Positions 16,385-24,750 of a stretch of 64,000 nucleotides of DNA are shown here, piece after piece. The stretch lies in NCBI RefSeq assembly GCF_048020265.1, contig NZ_CP171843.1, positions 372,001-436,000 of the forward strand, written 5' to 3'. Positions within the stretch are counted from its first letter, which is position 1. Each line of letters opens with the position of its first letter. Source of the DNA: Limnohabitans_A sp048020265. GTDB taxonomy: Bacteria > Pseudomonadota > Gammaproteobacteria > Burkholderiales > Burkholderiaceae_C. The notes beneath the pieces are model-generated. The model had not been told where the DNA came from. It searched no databases and saw nothing but the letters and a program-made list of their open reading frames with translations. The translations under genes and the position numbers were made by a program.

Positions 16385-17455
16385 ATGCAACGCTCCTCCT
16401 TGCTGACCTTGGCCATGGGTGTATCCCTTGTCACATCTTCCTGGGCGCAAAGCATGGCCATGGCCGCCGATGCGGCGCCCTTGAAGGTGATCGCGGTGCA
16501 AAGCAGTGCCGTGGGTCAGGCCGACAGCAGCCTGGATGCCGTGGTCGAGGCGGTGCGCCAGACCACCTTGTCCACCCAGGTGGCCGGTGCGGTGGTGGCC
16601 TTGCGCGTCAAGGCGGGCGATCAGGTCAAGGCCGGGCAGGAGTTGCTGCGCATCGATGCGCGTGCCGCCCAGCAAGGCGTGGTGGGGTCCACGGCACAGG
16701 TTGAGGCGGCGCAGGCCCAACTGGCTGTGGCCAGCCAGGAACTGGCGCGGCAAAAACAGCTGCTGCAAAAACAATACATCAGCCAGGCCGCGTTTGAGCG
16801 TGCACAAGCCCAGTGGGACGCGGCCAAGGCGCAGGTGAAAGCGATGCAGGCCCAGACCCAGGCCGCACAAATGCAGTCGGGCTTTTTCATCGTGAATGCG
16901 CCCTATCCCGGTGTGGTGAGCGATGTGCAGGTCACTTTGGGTGACATGGCCATGCCGGGCCGGGCCTTGATCACCCTTCACGACCCGTCGGCCTTGCGTG
17001 TCACGGCGGCGGTACCTCAGGCCATGCTGGCGTCGGTGAGTGCCCAGCCCAAGGCGGTCCGTTATGAACTGCCCGGTGTGGCGGGACACAGCACGCCGCA
17101 AGTGCCGCAGCAGGTGCAGGTGTTGCCCTCAGTGGACCCGGTCACGCACACCGGTCAGGTCCGTCTGGGTTTGCCCGCTGGCATCGAGGGGCTGGCTCCG
17201 GGCATGTTTGCGCGGGTTTGGCTGCCAGGTGCCGTCAACGGCAAAGCTGTGGCGCCGCGCCTGTATTTGCCCGCCAGCGCCATCGTGCGCCGGGCGGAGA
17301 TGACGGGGGTCTACGTGATCAACGCCCAGGGCCAGCCCAGCCTGCGTCAGGTGCGACTGGGGCAGACGGTGGGCGAGCGGGTGGAGGTGCTCAGCGGCTT
17401 GCGTGCCGACGACAAAGTGGCTGCCGAGCCGCAACTGGCGGGCGCGGTGCGCTGA
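16385..17455 (+). CDS. RND efflux periplasmic adaptor (membrane fusion protein)
   Basis: A 356-residue HlyD/AcrA-type adaptor that links the inner-membrane pump to the TolC-type channel. It has a Sec signal peptide (to about residue 30), a lipoyl half-motif (VVALRVKAGDQVKAGQELLRID), a short Ala/Gln-rich alpha-hairpin (about residues 100-160), the second lipoyl half (NAPYPGVVSDVQVTLGDMAMPG) and beta-barrel and membrane-proximal regions. It is the first gene of the five-gene operon 16385-22721 under the divergent ArsR repressor. The exported substrate is not evident. Confidence 0.9.
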   Translation: MQRSSLLTLAMGVSLVTSSWAQSMAMAADAAPLKVIAVQSSAVGQADSSLDAVVEAVRQTTLSTQVAGAVVALRVKAGDQVKAGQELLRIDARAAQQGVVGSTAQVEAAQAQLAVASQELARQKQLLQKQYISQAAFERAQAQWDAAKAQVKAMQAQTQAAQMQSGFFIVNAPYPGVVSDVQVTLGDMAMPGRALITLHDPSALRVTAAVPQAMLASVSAQPKAVRYELPGVAGHSTPQVPQQVQVLPSVDPVTHTGQVRLGLPAGIEGLAPGMFARVWLPGAVNGKAVAPRLYLPASAIVRRAEMTGVYVINAQGQPSLRQVRLGQTVGERVEVLSGLRADDKVAAEPQLAGAVR

Positions 17456-17467
17456 AAGGGCCAGGAC

Positions 17468-20400
17468 ATGAACGAGCCCCGCCACATGAACACCAACATG
17501 AGCATTTCCGGCCGCATCGCGGCCCTGTTCCAGAGCGCGCAGATCACGCCGCTCTTGGCCCTGGTGGCTTTGCTGCTGGGCATTTTTGCGGTGATGGTTA
17601 CGCCGCGTGAAGAGGAACCCCAGATCAATGTGACCATGGCCAATGTGCTGGTGCCTTTCCCAGGTGCGGCCGTGCGAGATGTGGAGCAGATGGTGGCGGT
17701 GCCGGCCGAGCAGGTGCTCTCGCGCATCGTGGGCGTCGAGCACGTCATGTCGGTGTCGCGTCCGGGTGTGGCGGTGCTCACGGTGCAGTTCAAGGTGGGC
17801 GTGCCGCGCTCCGAAGCCCTGGTGCGTTTGCACGACACGATCCGCGACAACGCCGACTGGCTGCCCAAGGGCCTGGGTGTGATGGAGCCCTTGATCAAAC
17901 CCAAAGGCGTGGACGATGTGCCCATTGTCACGCTGACCCTGTTCAGCAAGAACACCGAGACCGGTGCCTACAGCCTGGAGCGCGTGGCGCACAGCATGGA
18001 AGCCGATCTCAAACGCGTCAAAGGCACGCAGGACGTGCAGACCCTCGGCGGCCCCGAGCGTGCGGTGCTGGTGCAGATCGAGCCCGAGCGCATGGCCGGT
18101 TTTGGCGTCACGGTGAGCGATCTGCGCATGGCCTTGCAGTCGGCCAACTCGGGGCTGCCCGTGGGCGAGCTGATCGCGGGCAACAAAAGTGTGAGCATCG
18201 AGGCCGGGCCATTCCTGTCGCAAGCGGCCGATGTGGCCGATCTGGTGGTGGGTGTGCAAGGCGGCCGCCCCGTGTTTCTGAAAGATGTGGCCAAAGTGGA
18301 AGAAGGTCCCTTGCCCGCCACACGCTATGTGACGCACGGCCTGGGCCAAGCTGCTGGCGGCGGCGAATACCCCGCTGTGACTTTGGCCATCACCAAAAAA
18401 CCGGGTGAAAACGCCATCGACGTGGCCAATGCGGTGATGGACCGTGTGGCAGCGCTGCGCGGCACGGTGATCCCGGCGGATGTGGAGGTGGCCGAGACGC
18501 GCAATTACGGCGCCACGGCCAACGACAAGGCGCAAAAGCTGATCCAGAAGCTGCTGTTTGCCACGGCTTCGGTGGTGGCGCTGGTGTTCATTGCGCTGGG
18601 CAAGCGCGAGGCGGCGATTGTGGGCACGGCCGTCATCCTGACGCTCACGGTGACGCTGTTCGCCTCCTGGGCCTGGGGCTTCACGCTCAACCGCGTGTCG
18701 CTGTTTGCGCTGATTTTTTCGATCGGCATTCTGGTGGACGATGCCATCGTGGTGGTGGAAAACATCCACCGCCACCAGCAGTTGTACCCGGGCAAGACGC
18801 TGGCCGAGATCATTCCCGGTGCGGTCGATGAAGTGGGCGGCCCCACAATTTTGGCCACGCTCACCGTGATTGCCGCGCTCTTGCCCATGGCCTTTGTGAG
18901 CGGTTTGATGGGCCCGTACATGAGCCCGATCCCGATCAACGCCAGCATGGGCATGCTGCTCTCGTTGGTCATTGCCTTTGTCGTCACGCCCTGGCTGGCC
19001 CGCATCTGGATGAAGGCTTCGCATGCCGACGCTGCGCACGCAGCACCGACCGGTTTGGCAGCCAAGCTGGGCCCCTTGTTCGAGCGCGTGTTCGCGCCCT
19101 TGCTGCACAACGAGCAAGGTGGGCGCAACCGCAAGCTGCTGGGCCTGGGCATTGCCGCGTTGATTGCGATTTCGCTGGTGCTGCCGGCCACGGGTTTGGT
19201 GCTGCTCAAGATGCTGCCCTTCGACAACAAGTCGGAATTCCAGGTGGTGGTGGACATGCCTGTGGGCACGCCGGTGGAAGAAACCGCCGCCGTCATGCGC
19301 GAGCTGGGTGCCTATCTGGCGCAGCAGCCCGAGGTCACCGATTACCAAGCTTATGCAGGCACCTCGTCGCCGATCAACTTCAATGGCCTGGTGCGCCAGT
19401 ACTACCTGCGCTCAGGCGGCGAGGTGGGTGACATGCAGGTCAAGCTGGTGGACAAGAGCCAGCGCAAAGACCAGAGCCACGCGATCGCCACGCGCCTGCG
19501 CCCCGCCTTGCAGGCCATCGGCCAGCGCCTGGGCGCCAACGTGAAGGTGGTCGAGATGCCGCCCGGCCCGCCCGTGTTGGCCTCCATCGTGGCCGAGATT
19601 TACGGGCCAGACGCCGAAGGCCGCCGCCGCGTGGCCAAGGCGGTGCGTGCCATTTTTGAAAAGACCGACAACGTGGTGGACGTGGACGACAGCAGCATCG
19701 CCGCCGCACCGCGCCAACTGCTGCTGGTGGACCGCCGCAAGGCCGCGGCCTTGGGCATTCCCCAGCAGGCCATTGTGGCCACCTTGCGTGCGGGCCTGGC
19801 CGGAGAGGCTGCGACCTATCTGCACGACGGCAGCAAATACCCCGCTGCGGCCTTGATCCAGTTGCCCGCCGAGCGGCATGGTGACTTGTCGGCCTTGCTG
19901 CAGCTGACGGTGCGCGGCGCCTCGGGCAAGCTGGTGCCGATCCGCGAGCTGGTCACAGTGACTGACAGCGAGCGCGAGCAACCCGTGATCCATAAAGACC
20001 TGCTGCCCGTGAACTTTGTCACCGCCGACATGGCCGGAAAACTGGACAGCCCGCTGTACGGCATGTTCCAGATGCGCAGTGCCATTCAGAAGATCCAGAC
20101 GCCCGATGGCCAGGCGCTGGGCGAGTACTTCATCCACCAGCCGTCCGACGCCTGGCGCGGCTACGCCCTCAAGTGGGACGGTGAGTGGCAGATCACCTAC
20201 GAGACCTTCCGCGACATGGGCGCGGCCTACGCGGTGGGCCTGGTGCTGATCTATCTGCTGGTGGTGGCACAGTTTGGCTCTTACCTCACGCCGCTGATCA
20301 TCATGGCGCCGATCCCGCTGACCATCATCGGTGTCATGCCCGGGCACGCGCTGCTGCAGTCGCAGTACACCGCCACCAGCATGATCGGCATGATCGCGCT

Positions 20401-20698
20401 GGCCGGCATCATCGTGCGCAACTCCATCTTGCTGGTGGACTTCATCCACCTGCAGGTCAAAGAGGGCGTGCCTTTCAAGCAGGCCATCGTGCAGTCGGCC
20501 ATCACCCGTGCCCAGCCCATCATGCTTACGGGCGGCGCGGCCATGTTGGGCGCTTTCTTCATCCTGGATGACCCGATCTTCAACGGTCTGGCCATCTCGC
20601 TGATCTTCGGCATTTTTGTCTCGACCGTCCTCACGCTGGTCGTGATCCCCACGCTCTACTACGCGGCCTACCGCCGTCAGTACGAGAGCAACCCTTGA
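17468..20698 (+). CDS. RND family efflux pump, HAE-1/AcrB-like branch
   Basis: A 1076-residue inner-membrane proton-driven pump. It has 12 predicted membrane helices in the RND pattern and two large periplasmic loops. The paired aspartates of helix 4 are visible in SIGILVDDAIVVVENIHRH. The opening TPREEEPQINVTMANVLVPFPGA resembles the divergent multidrug/acriflavine-type RND proteins found beside ArsR regulators rather than classical AcrB. It starts 12 bp after the adaptor gene and is followed by DUF2892, TolC and AhpD-like genes. The tandem RND halves are intact. Confidence 0.92.
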   Translation: MNEPRHMNTNMSISGRIAALFQSAQITPLLALVALLLGIFAVMVTPREEEPQINVTMANVLVPFPGAAVRDVEQMVAVPAEQVLSRIVGVEHVMSVSRPGVAVLTVQFKVGVPRSEALVRLHDTIRDNADWLPKGLGVMEPLIKPKGVDDVPIVTLTLFSKNTETGAYSLERVAHSMEADLKRVKGTQDVQTLGGPERAVLVQIEPERMAGFGVTVSDLRMALQSANSGLPVGELIAGNKSVSIEAGPFLSQAADVADLVVGVQGGRPVFLKDVAKVEEGPLPATRYVTHGLGQAAGGGEYPAVTLAITKKPGENAIDVANAVMDRVAALRGTVIPADVEVAETRNYGATANDKAQKLIQKLLFATASVVALVFIALGKREAAIVGTAVILTLTVTLFASWAWGFTLNRVSLFALIFSIGILVDDAIVVVENIHRHQQLYPGKTLAEIIPGAVDEVGGPTILATLTVIAALLPMAFVSGLMGPYMSPIPINASMGMLLSLVIAFVVTPWLARIWMKASHADAAHAAPTGLAAKLGPLFERVFAPLLHNEQGGRNRKLLGLGIAALIAISLVLPATGLVLLKMLPFDNKSEFQVVVDMPVGTPVEETAAVMRELGAYLAQQPEVTDYQAYAGTSSPINFNGLVRQYYLRSGGEVGDMQVKLVDKSQRKDQSHAIATRLRPALQAIGQRLGANVKVVEMPPGPPVLASIVAEIYGPDAEGRRRVAKAVRAIFEKTDNVVDVDDSSIAAAPRQLLLVDRRKAAALGIPQQAIVATLRAGLAGEAATYLHDGSKYPAAALIQLPAERHGDLSALLQLTVRGASGKLVPIRELVTVTDSEREQPVIHKDLLPVNFVTADMAGKLDSPLYGMFQMRSAIQKIQTPDGQALGEYFIHQPSDAWRGYALKWDGEWQITYETFRDMGAAYAVGLVLIYLLVVAQFGSYLTPLIIMAPIPLTIIGVMPGHALLQSQYTATSMIGMIALAGIIVRNSILLVDFIHLQVKEGVPFKQAIVQSAITRAQPIMLTGGAAMLGAFFILDDPIFNGLAISLIFGIFVSTVLTLVVIPTLYYAAYRRQYESNP

Positions 20699-20726
20699 GT
20701 TTCGTCAACCCTTAGGAGAACTTTTC

Positions 20727-20936
20727 ATGAAATCCTGGCAAATCGTCCGCCTCGTCGCAGGCACCTTCATCCTCTTGTCGCTGGCCTTGGGCATCGAAGG
20801 CAGCCCCATCTTTGTGAGCCCCTGGTGGCTGGCATTCACCGCCTTTGTGGGGGCCAACCTGCTGCAAAGTGCGCTGACGAAGTGGTGCCTGATGGAATCC
20901 ATCCTGCGCAAATTTGGCGTGCAACCCGGCTGCTGA
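20727..20936 (+). CDS. DUF2892 small membrane protein
   Basis: A 69-residue protein with two hydrophobic segments (IVRLVAGTFILLSLALGI and WWLAFTAFVGANLLQSAL), ending in WCLMESILRKFGVQPGC. This is the DUF2892 module also found as the membrane tail of YgaP-type rhodanese proteins and often encoded near sulfur-handling genes. The Cys in TKWCLME and the C-terminal Cys are typical. It is in the RND operon, 28 bp after the pump gene, with an AGGAG ribosome site. Function unknown; the family association with sulfane sulfur is suggestive only. Confidence 0.8.
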   Translation: MKSWQIVRLVAGTFILLSLALGIEGSPIFVSPWWLAFTAFVGANLLQSALTKWCLMESILRKFGVQPGC

Positions 20937-20964
20937 TCCGCCTTCAGCCCAAGGGGAGAATCAC

Positions 20965-22335
20965 ATGAACCCACGCACGCTGCTGGCGGGGGCTTTGCTG
21001 GCGCTGTGCGCCACAGCCACCGCGGCCACCGACCTGTTGCAAGTCTGGCAGGCTGCCCGCCAGCATGACCCGCAAGGCGCGGTCAGTGAAGCGGGTCGTG
21101 CGGCCGGCGCGACCCGGCGCGAACAGGCTGCTGCTTTGTGGCGGCCCAACCTGGGTCTGAGCGCCAGCGCGGGCTGGGCCAACGGACAGAGCCAGATGAA
21201 GGGGGCGCAGTTTTCTGCGCTCAATTCAGGCCTGTCTGACCAAGCCAATTTCAGCACCTCGATCAACGGCGGAACCGCCACCCGCTGGGCCCTGAACGCC
21301 AGACAGCCGCTTTACAGCCCCGAGCGCCGTGCCCAAGCGGCCCAGCTGCAAGTGGCCGCACAGGCCAGCGAGCACGAGTGGCAACTGAGCCAACAGGACT
21401 GGATGCTGCAGACCACACAGCGTTACATGGATGTGGTGCAGGCCGAACGCCGCCTGGCGCTGGTGCTGCAACAACAGCAGGCGGTGAACCAAGCCCTGAC
21501 CGAGGCGAAAGACCGCTTTGCCTTGGGTGATGCACCGATCACCGACACCCACGAAGCCCAGGCGCGTGCGCAGGCTTTGGCGGCCGAGGCCATTGCCGCC
21601 CGCAATGCGCTGGACATGGCGCGGCAGGTGCTGGCCGATGTGACCGGTTGGCCTGCCCAAAGTTTGCAATTGCAAGCTCCGGTTCGCGTGGTCACGGGGC
21701 AGGCCATCGAGCCCTTGGCCACTTGGCTGCAGCGTGCCGAGCAGCACAGCCCGGTGCTCAAGCTGCAGCAAGCCCAGGTTCAATCGGCGCAGCAGGACAT
21801 CGACAAATACCGCGCATCGGCTTCGCCCACGCTGGACCTGGTGGCACAAGCCTCGCGTGAGCGGCTCGGTGGTTCGGGCGACTTCGGCGCAGCCAGCAAC
21901 ACGCAAAGTCAGCAGATGGTGGGTTTGATGCTGAATGTGCCGCTCTACACCGGTGGCTGGCGCAGCGCCAAGCTGCAAGAGGCCGTGCACCTGCACGACA
22001 AAGCCCGTGCCGAGCTCGAGCGCAGTCGCCAACAGGTGGCCCAGATGACCCGTGCCGCCTGGCAGGCGGTGCAAAGCGGGCAGGCGCGTCTGGCTGCGCT
22101 CGATGCAGCCCGCACGGCCAGTCAGGCCCGGCTGGACGCGACCCGGCTGGGCCGCCAGGTGGGTGACCGCACCACGCTGGATTTGCTCAACGCACAAAAC
22201 GACGCCAGCGCCGCCGAGCTGGCCTGGCTGCAAGGGCAGATCGACACCCTGATGGCGCAGCTGCGCCTGCATGCTACGGCCGGGCAACTCGATGTGCCGC
22301 AGCTGCAGGCGGTCAATGCGGCGCTACAGCCCTGA
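20965..22335 (+). CDS. TolC-family outer-membrane efflux channel
   Basis: A 456-residue outer-membrane factor with a signal peptide (MNPRTLLAGALLALCATATAA), two OEP repeats rich in Ala/Gln coiled-coil, and beta-strand segments such as LNARQPLYSPERRAQ and VGLMLNVPLYTGGW, the latter typical of TolC proteins. Start ATG 20965 is preceded by AGGGGAGAA. It completes the tripartite pump with the adaptor and RND protein encoded upstream. Confidence 0.9.
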   Translation: MNPRTLLAGALLALCATATAATDLLQVWQAARQHDPQGAVSEAGRAAGATRREQAAALWRPNLGLSASAGWANGQSQMKGAQFSALNSGLSDQANFSTSINGGTATRWALNARQPLYSPERRAQAAQLQVAAQASEHEWQLSQQDWMLQTTQRYMDVVQAERRLALVLQQQQAVNQALTEAKDRFALGDAPITDTHEAQARAQALAAEAIAARNALDMARQVLADVTGWPAQSLQLQAPVRVVTGQAIEPLATWLQRAEQHSPVLKLQQAQVQSAQQDIDKYRASASPTLDLVAQASRERLGGSGDFGAASNTQSQQMVGLMLNVPLYTGGWRSAKLQEAVHLHDKARAELERSRQQVAQMTRAAWQAVQSGQARLAALDAARTASQARLDATRLGRQVGDRTTLDLLNAQNDASAAELAWLQGQIDTLMAQLRLHATAGQLDVPQLQAVNAALQP

Positions 22336-22367
22336 AAACGGGCACTGTCATTTGGAGAGCAACACAC

Positions 22368-22721
22368 ATGAGCACCTTTGATCACCCCGCATTGATCCAG
22401 AACATCAGCCAGGCCATGGGCGGCTTGCGCAAGGCGCAGCCCGAGGCCATGCAGGGCTTTGGCCAGCTGGCCAAGTCGGCCATGGCCGAAGGCGCCATCA
22501 GCGAAAAACACAAGGAACTGATGGCCCTGGCGATCGGCATCACCCAGCATTGCTCGGGCTGTATCGGCTTCCATGTCAAGGCGCTGCGTCGTCTGGGCTG
22601 CACACGCCAGGAGCTGGAAGAAATGCTGGCGGTGTGCGTGTACATGGGCGGTGGCCCTGCGCTGATGTACGCGTCCGAGGCCTGGGCGGCCTGGGATGCA
22701 TTTGCGCCTGCGCAGGCCTGA
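22368..22721 (+). CDS. Carboxymuconolactone decarboxylase/AhpD-like thiol protein
   Basis: A 117-residue CMD-family protein with the AhpD redox motif HCSGCIGFHVKALRRLG (CxxC plus the distal His), which is typical of alkylhydroperoxidase-type thiol reductants. It is the last gene of the ArsR-RND operon, 32 bp after the channel gene. A peroxidase or thiol-redox partner encoded with an efflux pump fits a response to reactive sulfur or oxidative stress. The substrate cannot be read from sequence. Confidence 0.82.
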   Translation: MSTFDHPALIQNISQAMGGLRKAQPEAMQGFGQLAKSAMAEGAISEKHKELMALAIGITQHCSGCIGFHVKALRRLGCTRQELEEMLAVCVYMGGGPALMYASEAWAAWDAFAPAQA

Positions 22722-22743
22722 GCTACAGCTGTTTGCCTTTATC

Positions 22744-22806
22744 TGTTTGCAGATATAAGCAAACAACAAATGATTCGTTTGAGAAAGCAGTGGCTGCGCC
22801 CACAAT
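22744..22806 (+). promoter_or_regulatory. Operator/promoter of sbp-cysTWA (28-bp shared element)
   Basis: The 28-bp element 22755-22782 is 27/28 identical to 8360-8387. It overlaps a perfect inverted repeat TGTTTGC (22744-22750)-N8-GCAAACA (22759-22765). The promoter reads -35 TTGAGA (22779-22784), 16-bp spacer, -10 CACAAT (22801-22806), the same geometry as the arsR-fcc-sox promoter. It lies downstream of the RND operon and drives the sulfate transporter genes. Confidence 0.65.
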
Positions 22807-22884
22807 CGCGGCCATGACTGGATACGTGCCGATCGTTGCGATGGGCGCGTTCAACAGCCCCTCTGTTTCCCAAATCGAATCCCC

Positions 22885-23877
22885 ATGAAAAAACACACCC
22901 TCATCGCTTTGGCCGCCACGCTGGCTTTGTCCGGTCTGTCGGCCAGTGCCCAGACCTTGCTCAACGCTTCCTACGACGTGGCCCGCGAGTTCTACAAGGA
23001 CTACAACGCCGCTTTTGCGGCGCATTACAAAAAGACCACCGGCAAGGACGTGAAAATCGACCAGGCCCACGGTGGCTCCAGCGCCCAGGCGCGTGCCGTC
23101 AACGACGGCCTGGACGCCGATGTGGTGACCATGAACACCACCACCGATGTGGACTTTCTGGCCAGCACCGGTGTGGTGGCCAAGGACTGGACCAAGCGCT
23201 TTCCCCACAGCGCATCGCCCACCACCTCCACCATGCTGTTCCTCACACGCAACGGCAACCCCAAAGGCATCAAGGACTGGGACGATCTGGTCAAGCCCGG
23301 CATCAAGGTGATCGTGGTCAACCCCAAAACCGGTGGCAATGGCCGCATGGCTTATCTGGCCGCCTGGGGTTATGTGAAGAAGAAGGGCGGCTCGGACGCT
23401 GAGGCCGCTGACTTTGTGAGCAAGCTTTACAAAAACGTGCCGGTGCTGGCCAAGGGCGGGCGCGATGCGACCACCATCTTCCTGCAGCGCAACATCGGCG
23501 ATGTGCTGGTGACTTTCGAGTCCGAAGTCGTGTCGGTGGACCGCGAATTTGGTGTGGGCAAAGTGGATGCAATCCATCCGTCCATCAGCATCGTGGCCGA
23601 GAACCCGGTCGCCGTGGTGGAGCGCACCGTGGCCAAGAAGGGCACAGCCGCCTTGGCCAAGGAATACCTGGACTACCTGTACTCCGAAGAAGCGCAGGAG
23701 ATTGCGGCCAAGCACGCACTGCGCCCGCGTTCGCAAACGGTGCTCAAAAAATACAGCAACACGTTCAAGCCATTGCAGCTGTTCACCGTGAACGAGGTGT
23801 TTGGCTCGCTGGCCGATGCCCAGAAGGTGCACTTCAACGACGGCGGTCAGTTCGACAAAATCTACACCGTCAAATAA
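22885..23877 (+). CDS. sbp: Sulfate/thiosulfate ABC transporter substrate-binding protein (second copy)
   Basis: A 330-residue periplasmic protein with a Sec signal (MKKHTLIALAATLALSGLSASA) and the family motifs LLNASYDVAREFY, GSSAQARAVNDGLDADVVTMN, GNPKGIKDWDDLVKPG and NPKTGGNGRMAYLAAWGY. It delivers sulfate or thiosulfate to CysTWA, encoded immediately downstream (9-bp gap to cysT). It is more canonical than the copy at 11405. Confidence 0.94.
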   Translation: MKKHTLIALAATLALSGLSASAQTLLNASYDVAREFYKDYNAAFAAHYKKTTGKDVKIDQAHGGSSAQARAVNDGLDADVVTMNTTTDVDFLASTGVVAKDWTKRFPHSASPTTSTMLFLTRNGNPKGIKDWDDLVKPGIKVIVVNPKTGGNGRMAYLAAWGYVKKKGGSDAEAADFVSKLYKNVPVLAKGGRDATTIFLQRNIGDVLVTFESEVVSVDREFGVGKVDAIHPSISIVAENPVAVVERTVAKKGTAALAKEYLDYLYSEEAQEIAAKHALRPRSQTVLKKYSNTFKPLQLFTVNEVFGSLADAQKVHFNDGGQFDKIYTVK

Positions 23878-23886
23878 GTTTCTCCC

Positions 23887-24750
23887 ATGAGCGCTTTGTC
23901 CATCGCGGCACCCGCCCCACGGCGGGCGCCAGCCAAGGTGTTGCCCGGGTTCAACCTGACCCTGGGCTTCACCCTCTTTTACCTCTGCCTGATTGTGCTG
24001 ATTCCTTTGTCGGCGCTGGTGTTCAAAACCTTCACCTTGACCTGGGACCAGTTCTGGGCGGCCGTGACAGGCCCCCGTGTCATGGCGTCTTACCGGTTGA
24101 CCTTTGGGGCGTCATTGATCGCGGCCCTGGTCAATGTGGTGTTTGGTTTGCTGGTGGCCTGGGTGCTGGTGCGCTATGACTTCTTCGGCAAAAAAATCGT
24201 CGACGCGCTGGTTGATTTGCCCTTTGCCCTGCCCACGGCGGTGGCGGGCATCTCGCTCACGGCGCTGTTGGCGGGCAATGGCTGGATCGGCCAATACCTG
24301 GAGCCGCTGGGCATTGAGCTCGCCTTCAACCCCAATGGCGTTGTGATCGCGTTGATCTTCATCGGCTTGCCCTTTGTGGTGCGCACGGTGCAGCCGGTGC
24401 TGGAAGACACCGAAAAAGAACTCGAAGAAGCCGCGACCTGCTTGGGTGCGACGCGCTGGCAGACTTTCTCGCGGGTGATTTTTCCGTCGATTGCGCCTGC
24501 ATTGCTCACGGGTTTTGCCATGGCGTTTGCCCGCGCCATCGGCGAATACGGCTCGGTCATTTTCATCGCGGGCAATATGCCCATGGTGTCGGAGATCACG
24601 CCGCTGATCATCATCGGCAAGCTCGAGCAATACGACTATGCCGGTGCCACCGCCGTGGCTTTGGTCATGCTGGTCTTCTCGTTTGTCTTGCTGCTGGTCA
24701 TCAACGCCTTGCAGACCTGGCAGCGCCGCCGCTCGGGAGTGTCCTCATGA
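23887..24750 (+). CDS. cysT: Sulfate ABC transporter permease CysT (CysU)
   Basis: A 287-residue inner-membrane permease with about six helices. The EAA loop is EEAATCLGATRWQTFSRVIFP (about residues 179-199) and the sulfate-permease motif VDLPFALPTAVAG is present. It forms a heterodimer with CysW, whose gene overlaps its 3' end by 4 bp. Confidence 0.95.
   Translation: MSALSIAAPAPRRAPAKVLPGFNLTLGFTLFYLCLIVLIPLSALVFKTFTLTWDQFWAAVTGPRVMASYRLTFGASLIAALVNVVFGLLVAWVLVRYDFFGKKIVDALVDLPFALPTAVAGISLTALLAGNGWIGQYLEPLGIELAFNPNGVVIALIFIGLPFVVRTVQPVLEDTEKELEEAATCLGATRWQTFSRVIFPSIAPALLTGFAMAFARAIGEYGSVIFIAGNMPMVSEITPLIIIGKLEQYDYAGATAVALVMLVFSFVLLLVINALQTWQRRRSGVSS

Noticed and set aside
17129..19348. Long His-rich minus-strand frame (739 residues) inside the RND pump gene
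   Set aside because: Same reason; the plus-strand pump is complete and the antisense composition is an artefact of codon bias.
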